From an uncultured Lachnospiraceae bacterium (GTDB lineage: Bacteria > Bacillota > Clostridia > Lachnospirales > Lachnospiraceae), in assembly GCA_949346185.1 (NCBI GenBank), contig CASGVX010000016.1, positions 1-14,860 of the forward strand: a stretch of 14,860 bases of DNA, read 5' to 3'. How positions within the stretch are numbered: the stretch's first letter is position 1; every line of letters begins with the position of its first letter. The translations under genes were made by a program, and so were the position numbers. A model generated the notes under the pieces. It ran no database searches, was not told the DNA's origin, and worked only from the letters and a program-made list of their open reading frames with translations. Below are positions 7,083 to 13,549 of this stretch, one piece after another.

Positions 7083-7802
7083 TTATTTTTCCTCCAGACT
7101 ATCTTCCTCCGGACTTCCTAAATATGTAAGAGTGCCTTGTGCAATTGCCCAAGCAACCTGTCGCTGGTATGATTCTTCGCACAGTTTCGCCGCCTCCTCA
7201 CTGTTGGAGAGAAATCCGCACTCCACAATCACTGCGGGCTTGACCGTCTTCTTTAACAGAAAATAAGAATCATTAGCCTTCGCCTGCCTGTGATTCCACG
7301 TCCCCAAAGAACTGATAAGCTGAGCCTGAATCACTTTTGCCATCCGCTCTCCCTCGCTGGAAGTCCTCTGATAAAATACCTGGGCTCCTTTGGAACTTTC
7401 CCCGGTATAACTATTCTGGTGAATGCTGACCACCACATCCACCTCTGGCGCATTCATCATCTCCACCCTGCGGCGCAGATCAGAAACCTTTTTATTGGAA
7501 TCTGTCTCCTCATAAAGACCGGCATCCGTCTCCCTAGTCATGATTACTTGACACTTTTTCTTTTCCAGTATTTCCTTGAGAAACTTCCCGATTGACAGAT
7601 TTACATCCTTCTCATAACTTCCATTAATCCCTACCTTTCCCGGATCAATGCCCCCATGCCCCGGATCAACCACGATAGTAAGGGGCTTTTTGTTTCCAGC
7701 GGTCTGCACCCCTCGATGAAATTCCACCGATGCTCCCGCAAGTATCATCAGAGACACAGCTGCCAATGCAAAAATACACTTCTTGCTCCACCATTTTTTC
7801 AT
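7083..7802 (-). CDS. cwlD: N-acetylmuramoyl-L-alanine amidase, CwlD-like (spore cortex)
   Basis: A 239-aa zinc amidase (Amidase_3) with an N-terminal membrane anchor or signal segment at about residues 8-25. Zinc-binding and catalytic residues are visible: H49 in VDPGHGGID, E64 in YEKDVNL, H128 in SIHQNS and E194 in VECGFLSN. The length and single-domain layout, without cell-wall binding repeats, match CwlD. CwlD removes the peptide side chain from muramic acid in the spore cortex, so that muramic-delta-lactam can form and germination enzymes can recognise it. The start at 7802 has only a weak ribosome binding site (CGTGG). The gene begins 58 bp after the stop of the GH18 gene and abuts sua5. 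A vegetative amidase of the same family is the alternative, but the spore-type GH18 neighbour favours CwlD. Confidence 0.85.
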   Translation of the reverse strand: MKKWWSKKCIFALAAVSLMILAGASVEFHRGVQTAGNKKPLTIVVDPGHGGIDPGKVGINGSYEKDVNLSIGKFLKEILEKKKCQVIMTRETDAGLYEETDSNKKVSDLRRRVEMMNAPEVDVVVSIHQNSYTGESSKGAQVFYQRTSSEGERMAKVIQAQLISSLGTWNHRQAKANDSYFLLKKTVKPAVIVECGFLSNSEEAAKLCEESYQRQVAWAIAQGTLTYLGSPEEDSLEEK

Positions 7803-7860
7803 AGCATACCACGCAAAATACCTTTTTACTCTATCCTATGCTATTTTCGGTATTCTCATG

Positions 7861-9570
7861 CTATTTTGTATATTTGATAATGGTATCCCAGATTTCCTGT
7901 TTCTCCAGACCCAGTTTCCAGAATGCCACCCCTGCCACATTCGCATCAGATGTCTCCTTTAACTTGAGTTCCAGAGAAGCCTCATCTTCTATCCACAGCT
8001 TGTGCAAAGTTTTCGCCTTGGTCCATGAGATGTAATTCATCTGTGTCTCTTCATCCCAATTTTTTTCGCTGCCAGATTCCTGCACCAACTCCTCCGTATA
8101 TTCCATGGAGCAAGCTTCTGAGGAAAGTTTTGCCTCGCCCTTGGATGTCTTTTCCATCCAATGTCTGCTGTAGAACGGCAGGGCAATAATCGCCTGTTCT
8201 GCCGGCACTGCCTCCTCCTCTAAGATTTTTTTCGTGGCTGTCTGCACATATCCCAAGGAAGATACGGGGCCAGCCTCTTCAGAGCCAGAGTAGAACTCGT
8301 CATATGCCATAGTGATGACATAATCTGCTACATTTGCCTGCTCCTCCCGATTGTAATATTTATTGTATTCCATGGGCGGATAATTGTCCACGGATAGTAC
8401 AATCCCATTATTTCTACATAGCACGCCCAGTTCCCTGACAAACTGGACAAAGTCCTCCCCCGAATTCTTTTTCACATTTTCAAAATCAATGTTAATGCCA
8501 TCCAAACTGTAGCGAATGGCCTCTGCAATCAAATTTTTTGCCAGTTTCTGTCTTCTGCTGGTAGACTCCAGCACCTTCCCAATCTTCATATTCGGGCTAA
8601 AATCATTGCATAGTCCCCATACTTCCACGCCTGCCCTGTGTGCCTGGCTGACATAATTGTCGCTGGCTAGGGAATCAATGGAGCCTTTATTGTCCGATGT
8701 GGCAAACCATGTAGGGCAGACAACATTCACCCCTTTGGTTTTGTCAAGCAAATCCAGCAATCCCCCATTGGCCGACTGATTTGTCACCTGATGCCACACA
8801 AGGCTGACTTTGTCATTCTTCAGAATATGGGAATATTTTACTTCCTGAAAATCTGTTTTTTTGCTTTCTTTATATATTTTCCCCAAATCTTTTGCCTTCA
8901 CGTAACCAATCACCCCCGATGGTTCCATAACCCTGCAAAAGCCGGTGTCCTCATTTTCCTTTTCCAATACACGGAGGGCAACGTCCTCCTTCAAATCCAC
9001 TAGTATCTCGCTCTTTATGCTGCTCTTTGCCCGTAATTTGCACGCCGAATCAGTCTTGGCATATTCTTTTTCAATTCCTCCAAATTCATATGTGATAACG
9101 GCTCTCACCGGATTTTTTTCCATCTTATATTCCAGCGCAGTATGGCGTTTGACATAATCTGCCGCCACATACACTTGATCCCCATCCACCTTGACAATCT
9201 CATAATCCAATGTGATTCTGCTATTATTTTCCAAATAATCCTTGCTGCCCGGTTCCGTCCGCAATACTGCATTGGGCATAGCATACAGCAATAGATTCTC
9301 CTTCTTATCCCAATAAAAACGGTCATTAAACTTCTCTTTCACAATATCAAGATCTAAATATAACTGGTTATCCTGATATATTCCTTTTGATTTAGAAATT
9401 TCATCTCCCACAATCAGGGTGATTTCCCCCTGCTTGGCCTGAAAATATCGCTCAAGAGGCATATGTTCCTTGTTGGGAGCCAACTTTCTATAGAGCAGGA
9501 TCCCTCCCAGAATCCCCAGCAGGAGCACCCCTGCCGCCAATGGTATTAAAATCTTCTTCTTTTCTTTCAT
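7861..9570 (-). CDS. Membrane-anchored GH18 glycosidase with SH3-like domain (spore/cell-wall type)
   Basis: A 569-aa protein with a short cytosolic lysine-rich start, one membrane segment (about residues 7-27) and an extracytoplasmic remainder. Residues about 48-150 resemble the copper-amine-oxidase-like stalk domain found in clostridial wall proteins. Residues about 170-232 look like a bacterial SH3 domain (CKLRAKSSIKSEILVDLKED). The GH18 barrel covers about 255-569. Its catalytic motif DGINIDFE is at 357-364 with E364 as proton donor; MAYDEF (421-426) and AFWKLG (549-554) are later barrel blocks. Related proteins (SleL/YaaH, YdhD) act on spore cortex N-acetylglucosamine linkages. Together with cwlD next door, this suggests work on spore or cell-wall peptidoglycan. 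The exact substrate is not readable. ATG 9570 follows a GAGGG site. Confidence 0.88.
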   Translation of the reverse strand: MKEKKKILIPLAAGVLLLGILGGILLYRKLAPNKEHMPLERYFQAKQGEITLIVGDEISKSKGIYQDNQLYLDLDIVKEKFNDRFYWDKKENLLLYAMPNAVLRTEPGSKDYLENNSRITLDYEIVKVDGDQVYVAADYVKRHTALEYKMEKNPVRAVITYEFGGIEKEYAKTDSACKLRAKSSIKSEILVDLKEDVALRVLEKENEDTGFCRVMEPSGVIGYVKAKDLGKIYKESKKTDFQEVKYSHILKNDKVSLVWHQVTNQSANGGLLDLLDKTKGVNVVCPTWFATSDNKGSIDSLASDNYVSQAHRAGVEVWGLCNDFSPNMKIGKVLESTSRRQKLAKNLIAEAIRYSLDGINIDFENVKKNSGEDFVQFVRELGVLCRNNGIVLSVDNYPPMEYNKYYNREEQANVADYVITMAYDEFYSGSEEAGPVSSLGYVQTATKKILEEEAVPAEQAIIALPFYSRHWMEKTSKGEAKLSSEACSMEYTEELVQESGSEKNWDEETQMNYISWTKAKTLHKLWIEDEASLELKLKETSDANVAGVAFWKLGLEKQEIWDTIIKYTK

Positions 9571-9613
9571 GTATCTATGCCCTCATCTTCCATATTTATA
9601 TGTATCAACTTAT

Positions 9614-9642
9614 AGTATAACACGTTTATCCTCTATGAGCAA
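9614..9642 (-). promoter_or_regulatory. Possible promoter of the GH18-cwlD-sua5 run
   Basis: TATACT (9614-9619) lies 17 bp from a poor -35 box TTGCTC (9637-9642), about 44 bp before the GH18 start. The overlapping TATACTA also resembles the sigma-G -10 consensus CATACTA, so sporulation control is possible, but I found no convincing matching -35. A strong hairpin (9651-9684) lies just upstream. Confidence 0.4.
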
Positions 9643-9650
9643 ATATTTCA

Positions 9651-9684
9651 GCAGGGAAGGTAAATTCGGGAATACCTTCCCTGC
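9651..9684. repeat. Perfect 12-bp-stem hairpin upstream of the GH18 gene
   Basis: GCAGGGAAGGTA (9651-9662) pairs exactly with TACCTTCCCTGC (9673-9684) across a 10-nt loop. Neither strand has a proper T-run after it; the minus strand continues TGAAATATTTG. It could be a weak terminator for the small genes upstream, or an RNA or DNA structure of another kind. Confidence 0.6.
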
Positions 9685-9781
9685 CATTAGGAGTATGTAG
9701 ATTCACGCTACATGTTAGCTCGCATACATCTTCATAGAGAGATCATACGCATTCATTTCACTTCTTGAACAATAGATACTT

Positions 9782-9824
9782 TAAGGTTGCTATAAACGGC
9801 AAGGCCGTGAAGAGCAACACCTTA
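9782..9824. repeat. Two-stage hairpin downstream of the 77-aa gene
   Basis: Outer arms TAAGG-TTGCT (9782-9791) and AGCAA-CA-CCTTA (9813-9824) pair except for a two-base bulge. An inner stem ACGGC (9796-9800)/GCCGT (9804-9808) closes a 3-nt loop, with unpaired ATAA and GAAG between the stages. It starts 16 bp beyond the stop of the 77-aa gene. No T-run follows, so it is not a standard terminator. The remainder of 9685-9781 holds a small ATGTAG/CTACAT hairpin (9695-9713) and nothing else I can name. Confidence 0.5.
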
Positions 9825-9839
9825 GGTTAAGATTTAACT

Positions 9840-10073
9840 TCAGACACTCATTATATGGTCAAAATCAATTCGGACAATCTTTCCAGCCTGATCACCCTCA
9901 TAGCTTTTCATATAATAACTGTCCTCCATCATAAAATGTAGTTTGTCTGCATCTTGCGAAGAATATACCTTGCCATCTATTGCCACCGGAATCCCCAGTT
10001 CCTCGGCATGATTTATCTCTGATACAAGCCAGTCATACATTTCATTTTTGATATTGCCTGATTTTGCCTTCAT
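9840..10073 (-). CDS. Small protein of unknown function, 77 aa
   Basis: I do not recognise this family. The protein is soluble, acidic and without signal peptide, membrane segment, Cys residues or repeats. The first half (NEMYDWLVSEINHAEELG) looks helical. Then come IPVAIDGKVYSSQDADKL and a C-terminal stretch with KIVRIDFDHIM that could form beta strands. The coding call rests on a strong GGGAGG site seven bases before ATG 10073 and on a composition typical of real proteins. A 35-codon gene with an even better ribosome binding site lies 46 bp upstream on the same strand, so the two are probably co-transcribed. Strong hairpins follow it. Nothing around it points to a pathway. Confidence 0.72.
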   Translation of the reverse strand: MKAKSGNIKNEMYDWLVSEINHAEELGIPVAIDGKVYSSQDADKLHFMMEDSYYMKSYEGDQAGKIVRIDFDHIMSV

Positions 10074-10119
10074 ACACTTTCCTCCCTGTCATTCATTGCC
10101 ATGGTACAGTTGTGATACG

Positions 10120-10227
10120 TCATTGACCATTCTTTACAGCGAGTACGAATCCCTTTTGCGATAAGCTGGAACCATTCTGTCCTTTACACATAAGATAGAA
10201 TGTATCCCAATTGTGTCTGAACACCAT
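10120..10227 (-). CDS. Small protein or leader peptide of unknown function, 35 aa
   Basis: The frame reads MVFRHNWDTFYLMCKGQNGS and continues to a TGA at 10120-10122. The case for translation is the near-perfect ribosome binding site AAGGAGGTGATT directly before ATG 10227. The peptide is basic and has one Cys, no signal peptide and no known motif. It lies 46 bp upstream of the 77-aa gene and could be a leader peptide or a partner. The start region is boxed in by inverted repeats: ACACC/GGTGT (10246-10250 and 10221-10225) encloses the ribosome binding site, and ATAATCAC/GTGATTAT (10226-10233 and 10267-10274) links the start codon region with the putative -10 box. Confidence 0.5.
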   Translation of the reverse strand: MVFRHNWDTFYLMCKGQNGSSLSQKGFVLAVKNGQ

Positions 10228-10269
10228 AATCACCTCCTTGCCTCTGGTGTGAACTCGTTCGCTGAAGTG

Positions 10270-10298
10270 ATTATATGACACCCCCTCGGCAAATTCCA
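10270..10298 (-). promoter_or_regulatory. Possible promoter of the two small genes
   Basis: A perfect TATAAT (10270-10275) lies on the minus strand about 43 bp before the 35-aa start. The -35 position at 17 bp reads TGGAAT (10293-10298), a poor match, so an activator may be needed or this may not be a promoter. The -10 box is inside the ATAATCAC/GTGATTAT inverted repeat. Confidence 0.4.
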
Positions 10299-10360
10299 TT
10301 GGTAAAATATTTAAAATAAATTTTATATTTTGTTAAGAAATCCTCTGGATTTGACCACTT

Positions 10361-10382
10361 TCACACATTTCTCACACATTTC
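10361..10382. repeat. Perfect 11-bp tandem repeat (two units)
   Basis: TCACACATTTC occurs twice back to back (10361-10371, 10372-10382). It lies between the small-gene promoter and the mecA promoter, 85 bp before the mecA -35 box. One helical turn per unit would suit a regulator binding in tandem, but chance is possible in AT-rich DNA. A small hairpin AAATCC-TCT-GGATTT is at 10338-10352. I see nothing else in 10299-10466. Confidence 0.5.
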
Positions 10383-10466
10383 CGAAATGCTGCACAAAAC
10401 TCTCAAATTCTTCTAGTATTTATTTCTCCGTTTTAACAAAAGATAGTGATAGGTTCGTTATTTGCG

Positions 10467-10495
10467 TTGACTTCTAATTCCTATTAAATTATAAT
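10467..10495 (+). promoter_or_regulatory. Sigma-A promoter of mecA
   Basis: TTGACT (10467-10472) and a perfect TATAAT (10490-10495) are separated by exactly 17 bp. The predicted start near 10503 gives an unusually long leader of about 200 nt before mecA, which contains a hairpin and the second MITE-like element. Confidence 0.8.
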
Positions 10496-10503
10496 TTATA
10501 CAT

Positions 10504-10544
10504 AGAAGAATCCATTATTTCCAATTTGGAGAGAAGATTCTTCT
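10504..10544 (+). promoter_or_regulatory. Hairpin at the 5' end of the mecA leader
   Basis: AGAAGAATC (10504-10512) pairs perfectly with GATTCTTCT (10536-10544) across 23 nt, starting at about the predicted first transcribed base. A 5' stem of this kind may stabilise the mRNA. No T-run follows, so it is not a terminator. Confidence 0.45.
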
Positions 10545-10565
10545 GGCATATATTTTGAAATAAAT

Positions 10566-10665
10566 GTTACTATTCGCAGTCATGGAAAAGAGAATGTACC
10601 GGCTTGTGAAACTTGCCTGCGAGAGGCAGCGCTTCACATCTCGGAAAGCAGCCGTGAATAGTTAC
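10566..10665. mobile_element. MITE-like palindromic element (copy 2) in the mecA leader, 7-bp target duplication
   Basis: The 100-bp element begins GTTACTATTCGC and ends GTGAATAGTTAC, which are inverted copies with 10 of 12 matches. A direct AATAAAT lies immediately on each side (10559-10565 and 10666-10672). The interior folds into TGTGAA/TTCACA arms around a TGCCT/AGGCA stem. Length, termini and AT-rich duplicated target match copy 1 at 1952-2046, while the interiors differ. No protein is encoded. As it lies between the mecA promoter and its start, it is transcribed as part of the mecA leader. Confidence 0.62.
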
Positions 10666-10703
10666 AATAAATATATAGTAAACCACAGAAGGGAAGTGAG
10701 CTT

Positions 10704-11558
10704 ATGCGAATAGAGAAAATAAATGACAGACAGATTCGATGCACTTTGAATCAGAAGGATCTGCAGGATCGTGAGATTGGTATCAGCGAGCTTGCCTATG
10801 GGACAGCGAAGGCGAAAGCACTATTCCGGGATATGATGCAGCAGGCTTCTTACGAATTTGGATTTGACGCTGACGATATCCCGCTAATGATAGAGGCAAT
10901 CCCCCTGTTGCCAGAAGCCTTGATTCTGGTAATTACGAAAGTGGAAGAACCAGACGAACTGGATACCCGCTTTTCTACCTTTACGGAAGAAGGAGACTGG
11001 GAAATGACAGAGGAGGGTTACGTTTATGACGATTATGATGATTATGCCGAAGAGGAGGAAGATGAATTTATTTATATGGGAGCCAAAGAAGAAGTATTAG
11101 ACCCAGAAAAACTTTGGGGGAGCACAAATAACGATGCGATTACTGACAACATCCGCGAGATGCCAGTCTCCTCCTCCAAAAAGCAGGAAAATGATTTTAT
11201 CTCTCTGCCAGAAGCCTTGGGAATGGAACCCCGCCCGAAACAAAATTCAGAGAAAAATTATCGGGATGTGGTTGTCATCTTTTCTTTTCCAAATCTGGAA
11301 GCCGTTAGCCAGCTGGCAGAACATATCCATCCATTTTACTGCGGCGAGAATACCCTTTACAAGGATGATAGCAAGGGGGTATTTTATCTTCTGCTCCACC
11401 GCTCCAAGCATCCGGCAGAAGAATTTGGAAGAATTTGCAATATATTGCATGAATACGGCTCACCGGTAAAAAATTCTGCAATGACCCAATTTTATTTGCA
11501 AGAGCATTATCAGAAATTTATTGCCAAGAATGCCATTTCCGTTTTGGCTGAATTATAA
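10704..11558 (+). CDS. mecA: ClpC adaptor protein MecA
   Basis: A 284-aa adaptor that hands substrates to the ClpC(P) unfoldase-protease. The N-terminal substrate-binding domain (about residues 1-80) has the typical MRIEKINDRQIRCTL start, DLQDR and a closing LILVITKVEEP. The C-terminal ClpC-binding domain (about 186-284) runs from VVVIFSFPNLEAVSQLA to FIAKNAISVLAEL. Between them is a long linker with a very acidic stretch (YDDYDDYAEEEEDEF, about 108-122), which makes the protein longer than the 220-240 aa common in bacilli. The ribosome binding site is AGGGAAG before ATG 10704. Transcription starts about 200 nt upstream and passes through a MITE-like element. The gene is monocistronic and ends at a strong terminator. 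It may act in stress proteolysis and sporulation; the substrates are not known from the sequence. Confidence 0.92.
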   Translation: MRIEKINDRQIRCTLNQKDLQDREIGISELAYGTAKAKALFRDMMQQASYEFGFDADDIPLMIEAIPLLPEALILVITKVEEPDELDTRFSTFTEEGDWEMTEEGYVYDDYDDYAEEEEDEFIYMGAKEEVLDPEKLWGSTNNDAITDNIREMPVSSSKKQENDFISLPEALGMEPRPKQNSEKNYRDVVVIFSFPNLEAVSQLAEHIHPFYCGENTLYKDDSKGVFYLLLHRSKHPAEEFGRICNILHEYGSPVKNSAMTQFYLQEHYQKFIAKNAISVLAEL

Positions 11559-11623
11559 AAAAGGGAACGCAAAATATCCAAAGGCACAACCTGCCTTTTA
11601 GATATTGGTGCGTTCCCTTTTTT
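11557..11623. terminator. Very strong bidirectional terminator after mecA
   Basis: AAAAAAGGGAACGC (11557-11570) pairs perfectly with GCGTTCCCTTTTTT (11610-11623). The interior adds AATATC/GATATT and AAAGGCA/TGCCTTT stems. The A/T runs at both sides give a U-tract on either strand, so it serves mecA and the convergent DUF1858 gene (stop at 11636). Confidence 0.93.
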
Positions 11624-11635
11624 ATCGTTCCACGG

Positions 11636-11842
11636 TTATTTCTTTTCCAGATACTGATTCACGCTGGTCACCAATTCTTCCGCATCCAGCCCATGCACCA
11701 GTGCCGCCTCTTCCAGGCTTTCCCCCTGGGCAGAAGGGCATCCTACGCAATGCATGCCTGATGCCATGAGAATAGCGGCAATCCCCGGATCTATCTGAAG
11801 CATATCCGCAATCACCATCTCTTTATTTACTCTTGCATCCAT
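11636..11842 (-). CDS. DUF1858 / hybrid-cluster-protein-associated redox disulfide protein
   Basis: A 68-aa protein of the DUF1858 family, whose hallmark is the CxxC in MHCVGCPSAQGESLEEAA (C32 and C35). The family is frequent in anaerobes, often near hybrid cluster (Hcp) or other redox proteins, and its CxxC may be a redox or sulfur-carrying site; no biochemical role is firmly known to me. ATG 11842 has AGGAGG seven bases upstream. The frame is open back to 11887, but those 15 codons are simply the palindrome at 11860-11894 plus the ribosome binding site, so the longer start is wrong. A ferredoxin gene lies 139 bp upstream on the same strand, which fits a redox role. Confidence 0.88.
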   Translation of the reverse strand: MDARVNKEMVIADMLQIDPGIAAILMASGMHCVGCPSAQGESLEEAALVHGLDAEELVTSVNQYLEKK

Positions 11843-11859
11843 CTTCAATCCTCCTAAGC

Positions 11860-11894
11860 GGTTACTATTCATGGCTTCGCCGTTCATAGTAATC
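11860..11894. repeat. Mini palindrome related to the MITE-like elements
   Basis: GGTTACTAT-TC-ATGGC (11860-11875), a TTC loop and GCCGT-TC-ATAGTAATC (11879-11894) form one long stem with a symmetric TC/TC internal loop. The left arm GTTACTATTCATGG shares its first ten bases with copy 2 (10566 onward). No target duplication is visible. It lies just upstream of the DUF1858 ribosome binding site and looks like an internally deleted relative of the longer elements. Confidence 0.5.
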
Positions 11895-11981
11895 TTAAAT
11901 TTCCTTAACAGTAAGAAAAGCTACCTACTACGAGGCCAAAATTCGCCCTCGATTCAGCAGCCTTATCTTTCATGATGAATA

Positions 11982-12152
11982 TTAACCCTCTGAGATAGCA
12001 CCTGAAGGGCAGGTTCCAGCGCATGCGCCGCAATCGATACATGTATCAGCATCAATCTCGAAATGAGAATCTCCTTCGGAGATTGCTCCTACCGGGCATC
12101 CGCCAGCACAAGCGCCACAGCTTACACACTCATCGCCAATTACATATGCCAT
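11982..12152 (-). CDS. 2[4Fe-4S] ferredoxin, 56 aa
   Basis: A classic clostridial dicluster ferredoxin, a soluble low-potential electron carrier for enzymes such as pyruvate:ferredoxin oxidoreductase, hydrogenase or Rnf. The two cluster motifs are C9-VS-C12-GA-C15-AGG-C19-P and C38-ID-C41-GA-C44-AGT-C48-P, each followed by a GAISEG turn, so the halves show the family's internal duplication. The length of 56 aa is exactly normal. ATG 12152 has GGAGG ten bases upstream. It has its own promoter (12185-12213) 33 bp upstream and follows the alcohol dehydrogenase gene. There is no obvious terminator between the two, so they may also be co-transcribed. Confidence 0.95.
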   Translation of the reverse strand: MAYVIGDECVSCGACAGGCPVGAISEGDSHFEIDADTCIDCGACAGTCPSGAISEG

Positions 12153-12184
12153 AGTATTATTTCCTCCTTTTTTTGATATTATTT

Positions 12185-12213
12185 ATTCTAATACACTTTT
12201 TCATATTTTACAA
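12185..12213 (-). promoter_or_regulatory. Probable sigma-A promoter of the ferredoxin gene
   Basis: TTGTAA (12208-12213) and TAGAAT (12185-12190) on the minus strand are 17 bp apart. The leader would be about 25 nt including GGAGG. Each box has one or two mismatches. Confidence 0.6.
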
Positions 12214-12248
12214 GAGCAAATACACGAGATATTCCAAAACATTATATT

Positions 12249-13466
12249 CTAGAAGTCTACCTCTGTATCATAGTAGCAGCATTTCAAAAGTTTTTCCATC
12301 TCCTCCTGAGACGGCTGGCGAGGATTGGAACCCGTACATGCATCCAGAAGCGCATTTGCAGCAATGTCAGAAAGCCTCTCCAAAAATACTTCCTCCGGCA
12401 CAAATCCCTGCTCCGTGGGATAGCTATCTGCACCATAGTTCTTGATGCAATGAGGAATTTTCAAATCATCATTCATGCCGCGGAGGTAATCAATTAAAAG
12501 TTTCACCTTCTCATCATCACTGCTTCCACCCAATTTCATGAAATCAGCAATTTCGCCGTAACGTTTCTTGGCCGTCTCATCCTTCGCATTGAAGGCAATG
12601 ACCTTGGGAAGATACATGGCATTGGCAGCCCCATGGATAATATGCGCGCCATAGTCTGCAAATGCGGCTCCCGTCTTATGCGCCATAGAATGCACGATTC
12701 CCAGCAATGCATTGGAAAATGCCATACCTGCAAGGCACTGGGCATTGTGCATGCTGGCCCTCTTTTCCATATCGCCGTTATATGACCCCACCAAATCTCT
12801 CTGAATCATCTTGATAGAGTGCAGAGCCAAGGGATCTGTATAATCGCAATTTGCTGTGGAAACGTACGCTTCCACGGAATGAGTCATGGCATCCATTCCG
12901 GTGTGCGCCACCAATTTCTGCGGCATGGTCTCTGCCAAATCCGGGTCAACGATAGCCACATCCGGCGTAATCTCGAAATCTGCAATAGGATATTTGATTC
13001 CCTTGTTATAATCCGTAATAATGGAGAATGCTGTCACCTCCGTAGCGGTGCCGGATGTAGAAGAAATAGCGCAGAAATGAGCCTTTGTACGGAGTTTCGG
13101 CAATCCAAAAACCTTGCACATATCTTCAAATGTAGTGTCTGGATATTCATATTTGATCCACATTGCCTTGGCCGCATCAATGGGAGAGCCGCCGCCCATG
13201 GCAATAATCCAGTCAGGCTGGAACTCAATCATAACCTCTGCGCCCTTCATCACAGTATCCACGGATGGATCCGGCTCAATGCCTTCAAATAACTTCACTT
13301 CCATCCCTGCTTCTTTCAAATAGGAAACTGCCCGATCCAAAAATCCATTCCTTTTCATAGAGCCGCCACCTACGCAGATAATCGCTCTCTCCCCTTCGAA
13401 ATCCTTCAACGCCTCCAATGCACCCTTGCCGTGATACAAATCTCTTGGTAATGTAAACCTTGCCAT
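12249..13466 (-). CDS. Iron-containing alcohol dehydrogenase, AdhE-C-terminal-like
   Basis: A 405-aa group III alcohol dehydrogenase, likely reducing an aldehyde to an alcohol with NAD(P)H at the end of fermentation. The dinucleotide-binding GGGSPIDAAK is at 91-100. Metal-ligand candidates are D192 and H196 (GMDAMTHSVEAYVS), H259 or H263 (HSMAHKTGAAF) and H278 (IIHGAANAM). STSGTATEVTAFSIITD (136-152) and KYPIADFEITPDVAIVDPDL (158-177) are close to the C-terminal half of bifunctional AdhE. Here the aldehyde dehydrogenase half is absent and the start is intact, so it is a free-standing enzyme, not a fragment. AGGAGG lies ten bases before ATG 13466. The promoter overlaps a long inverted repeat. 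Whether the natural substrate is ethanal, butanal or another aldehyde cannot be read. Confidence 0.93.
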   Translation of the reverse strand: MARFTLPRDLYHGKGALEALKDFEGERAIICVGGGSMKRNGFLDRAVSYLKEAGMEVKLFEGIEPDPSVDTVMKGAEVMIEFQPDWIIAMGGGSPIDAAKAMWIKYEYPDTTFEDMCKVFGLPKLRTKAHFCAISSTSGTATEVTAFSIITDYNKGIKYPIADFEITPDVAIVDPDLAETMPQKLVAHTGMDAMTHSVEAYVSTANCDYTDPLALHSIKMIQRDLVGSYNGDMEKRASMHNAQCLAGMAFSNALLGIVHSMAHKTGAAFADYGAHIIHGAANAMYLPKVIAFNAKDETAKKRYGEIADFMKLGGSSDDEKVKLLIDYLRGMNDDLKIPHCIKNYGADSYPTEQGFVPEEVFLERLSDIAANALLDACTGSNPRQPSQEEMEKLLKCCYYDTEVDF

Positions 13467-13549
13467 AATACAAAATCCTCCTTTTCGCTATGTTCTGCTA
13501 CCCGCACGATTGCGCAACACTTGGGAATACGCAAGGCAGCCACCATCAT

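Noticed and set aside
7803..7860. A sigma-G-like promoter for cwlD (GCATG with CATAGGATA)
   Set aside because: The -10 part does not fit the consensus CATNMTA and the spacing had to be adjusted; not better than chance.
9715..9756. A 13-codon minus-strand frame (MNAYDLSMKMYAS) between the GH18 and 77-aa genes
   Set aside because: Only a weak AAGAAGTG precedes it and the peptide is too short to judge; nothing else supports translation.
11888..11981. Terminator between the ferredoxin and DUF1858 genes (CGAGG/CCTCG followed by TTTTCTT)
   Set aside because: The stem is short with a mismatch, and the T-tract is about 10 bases away from it.
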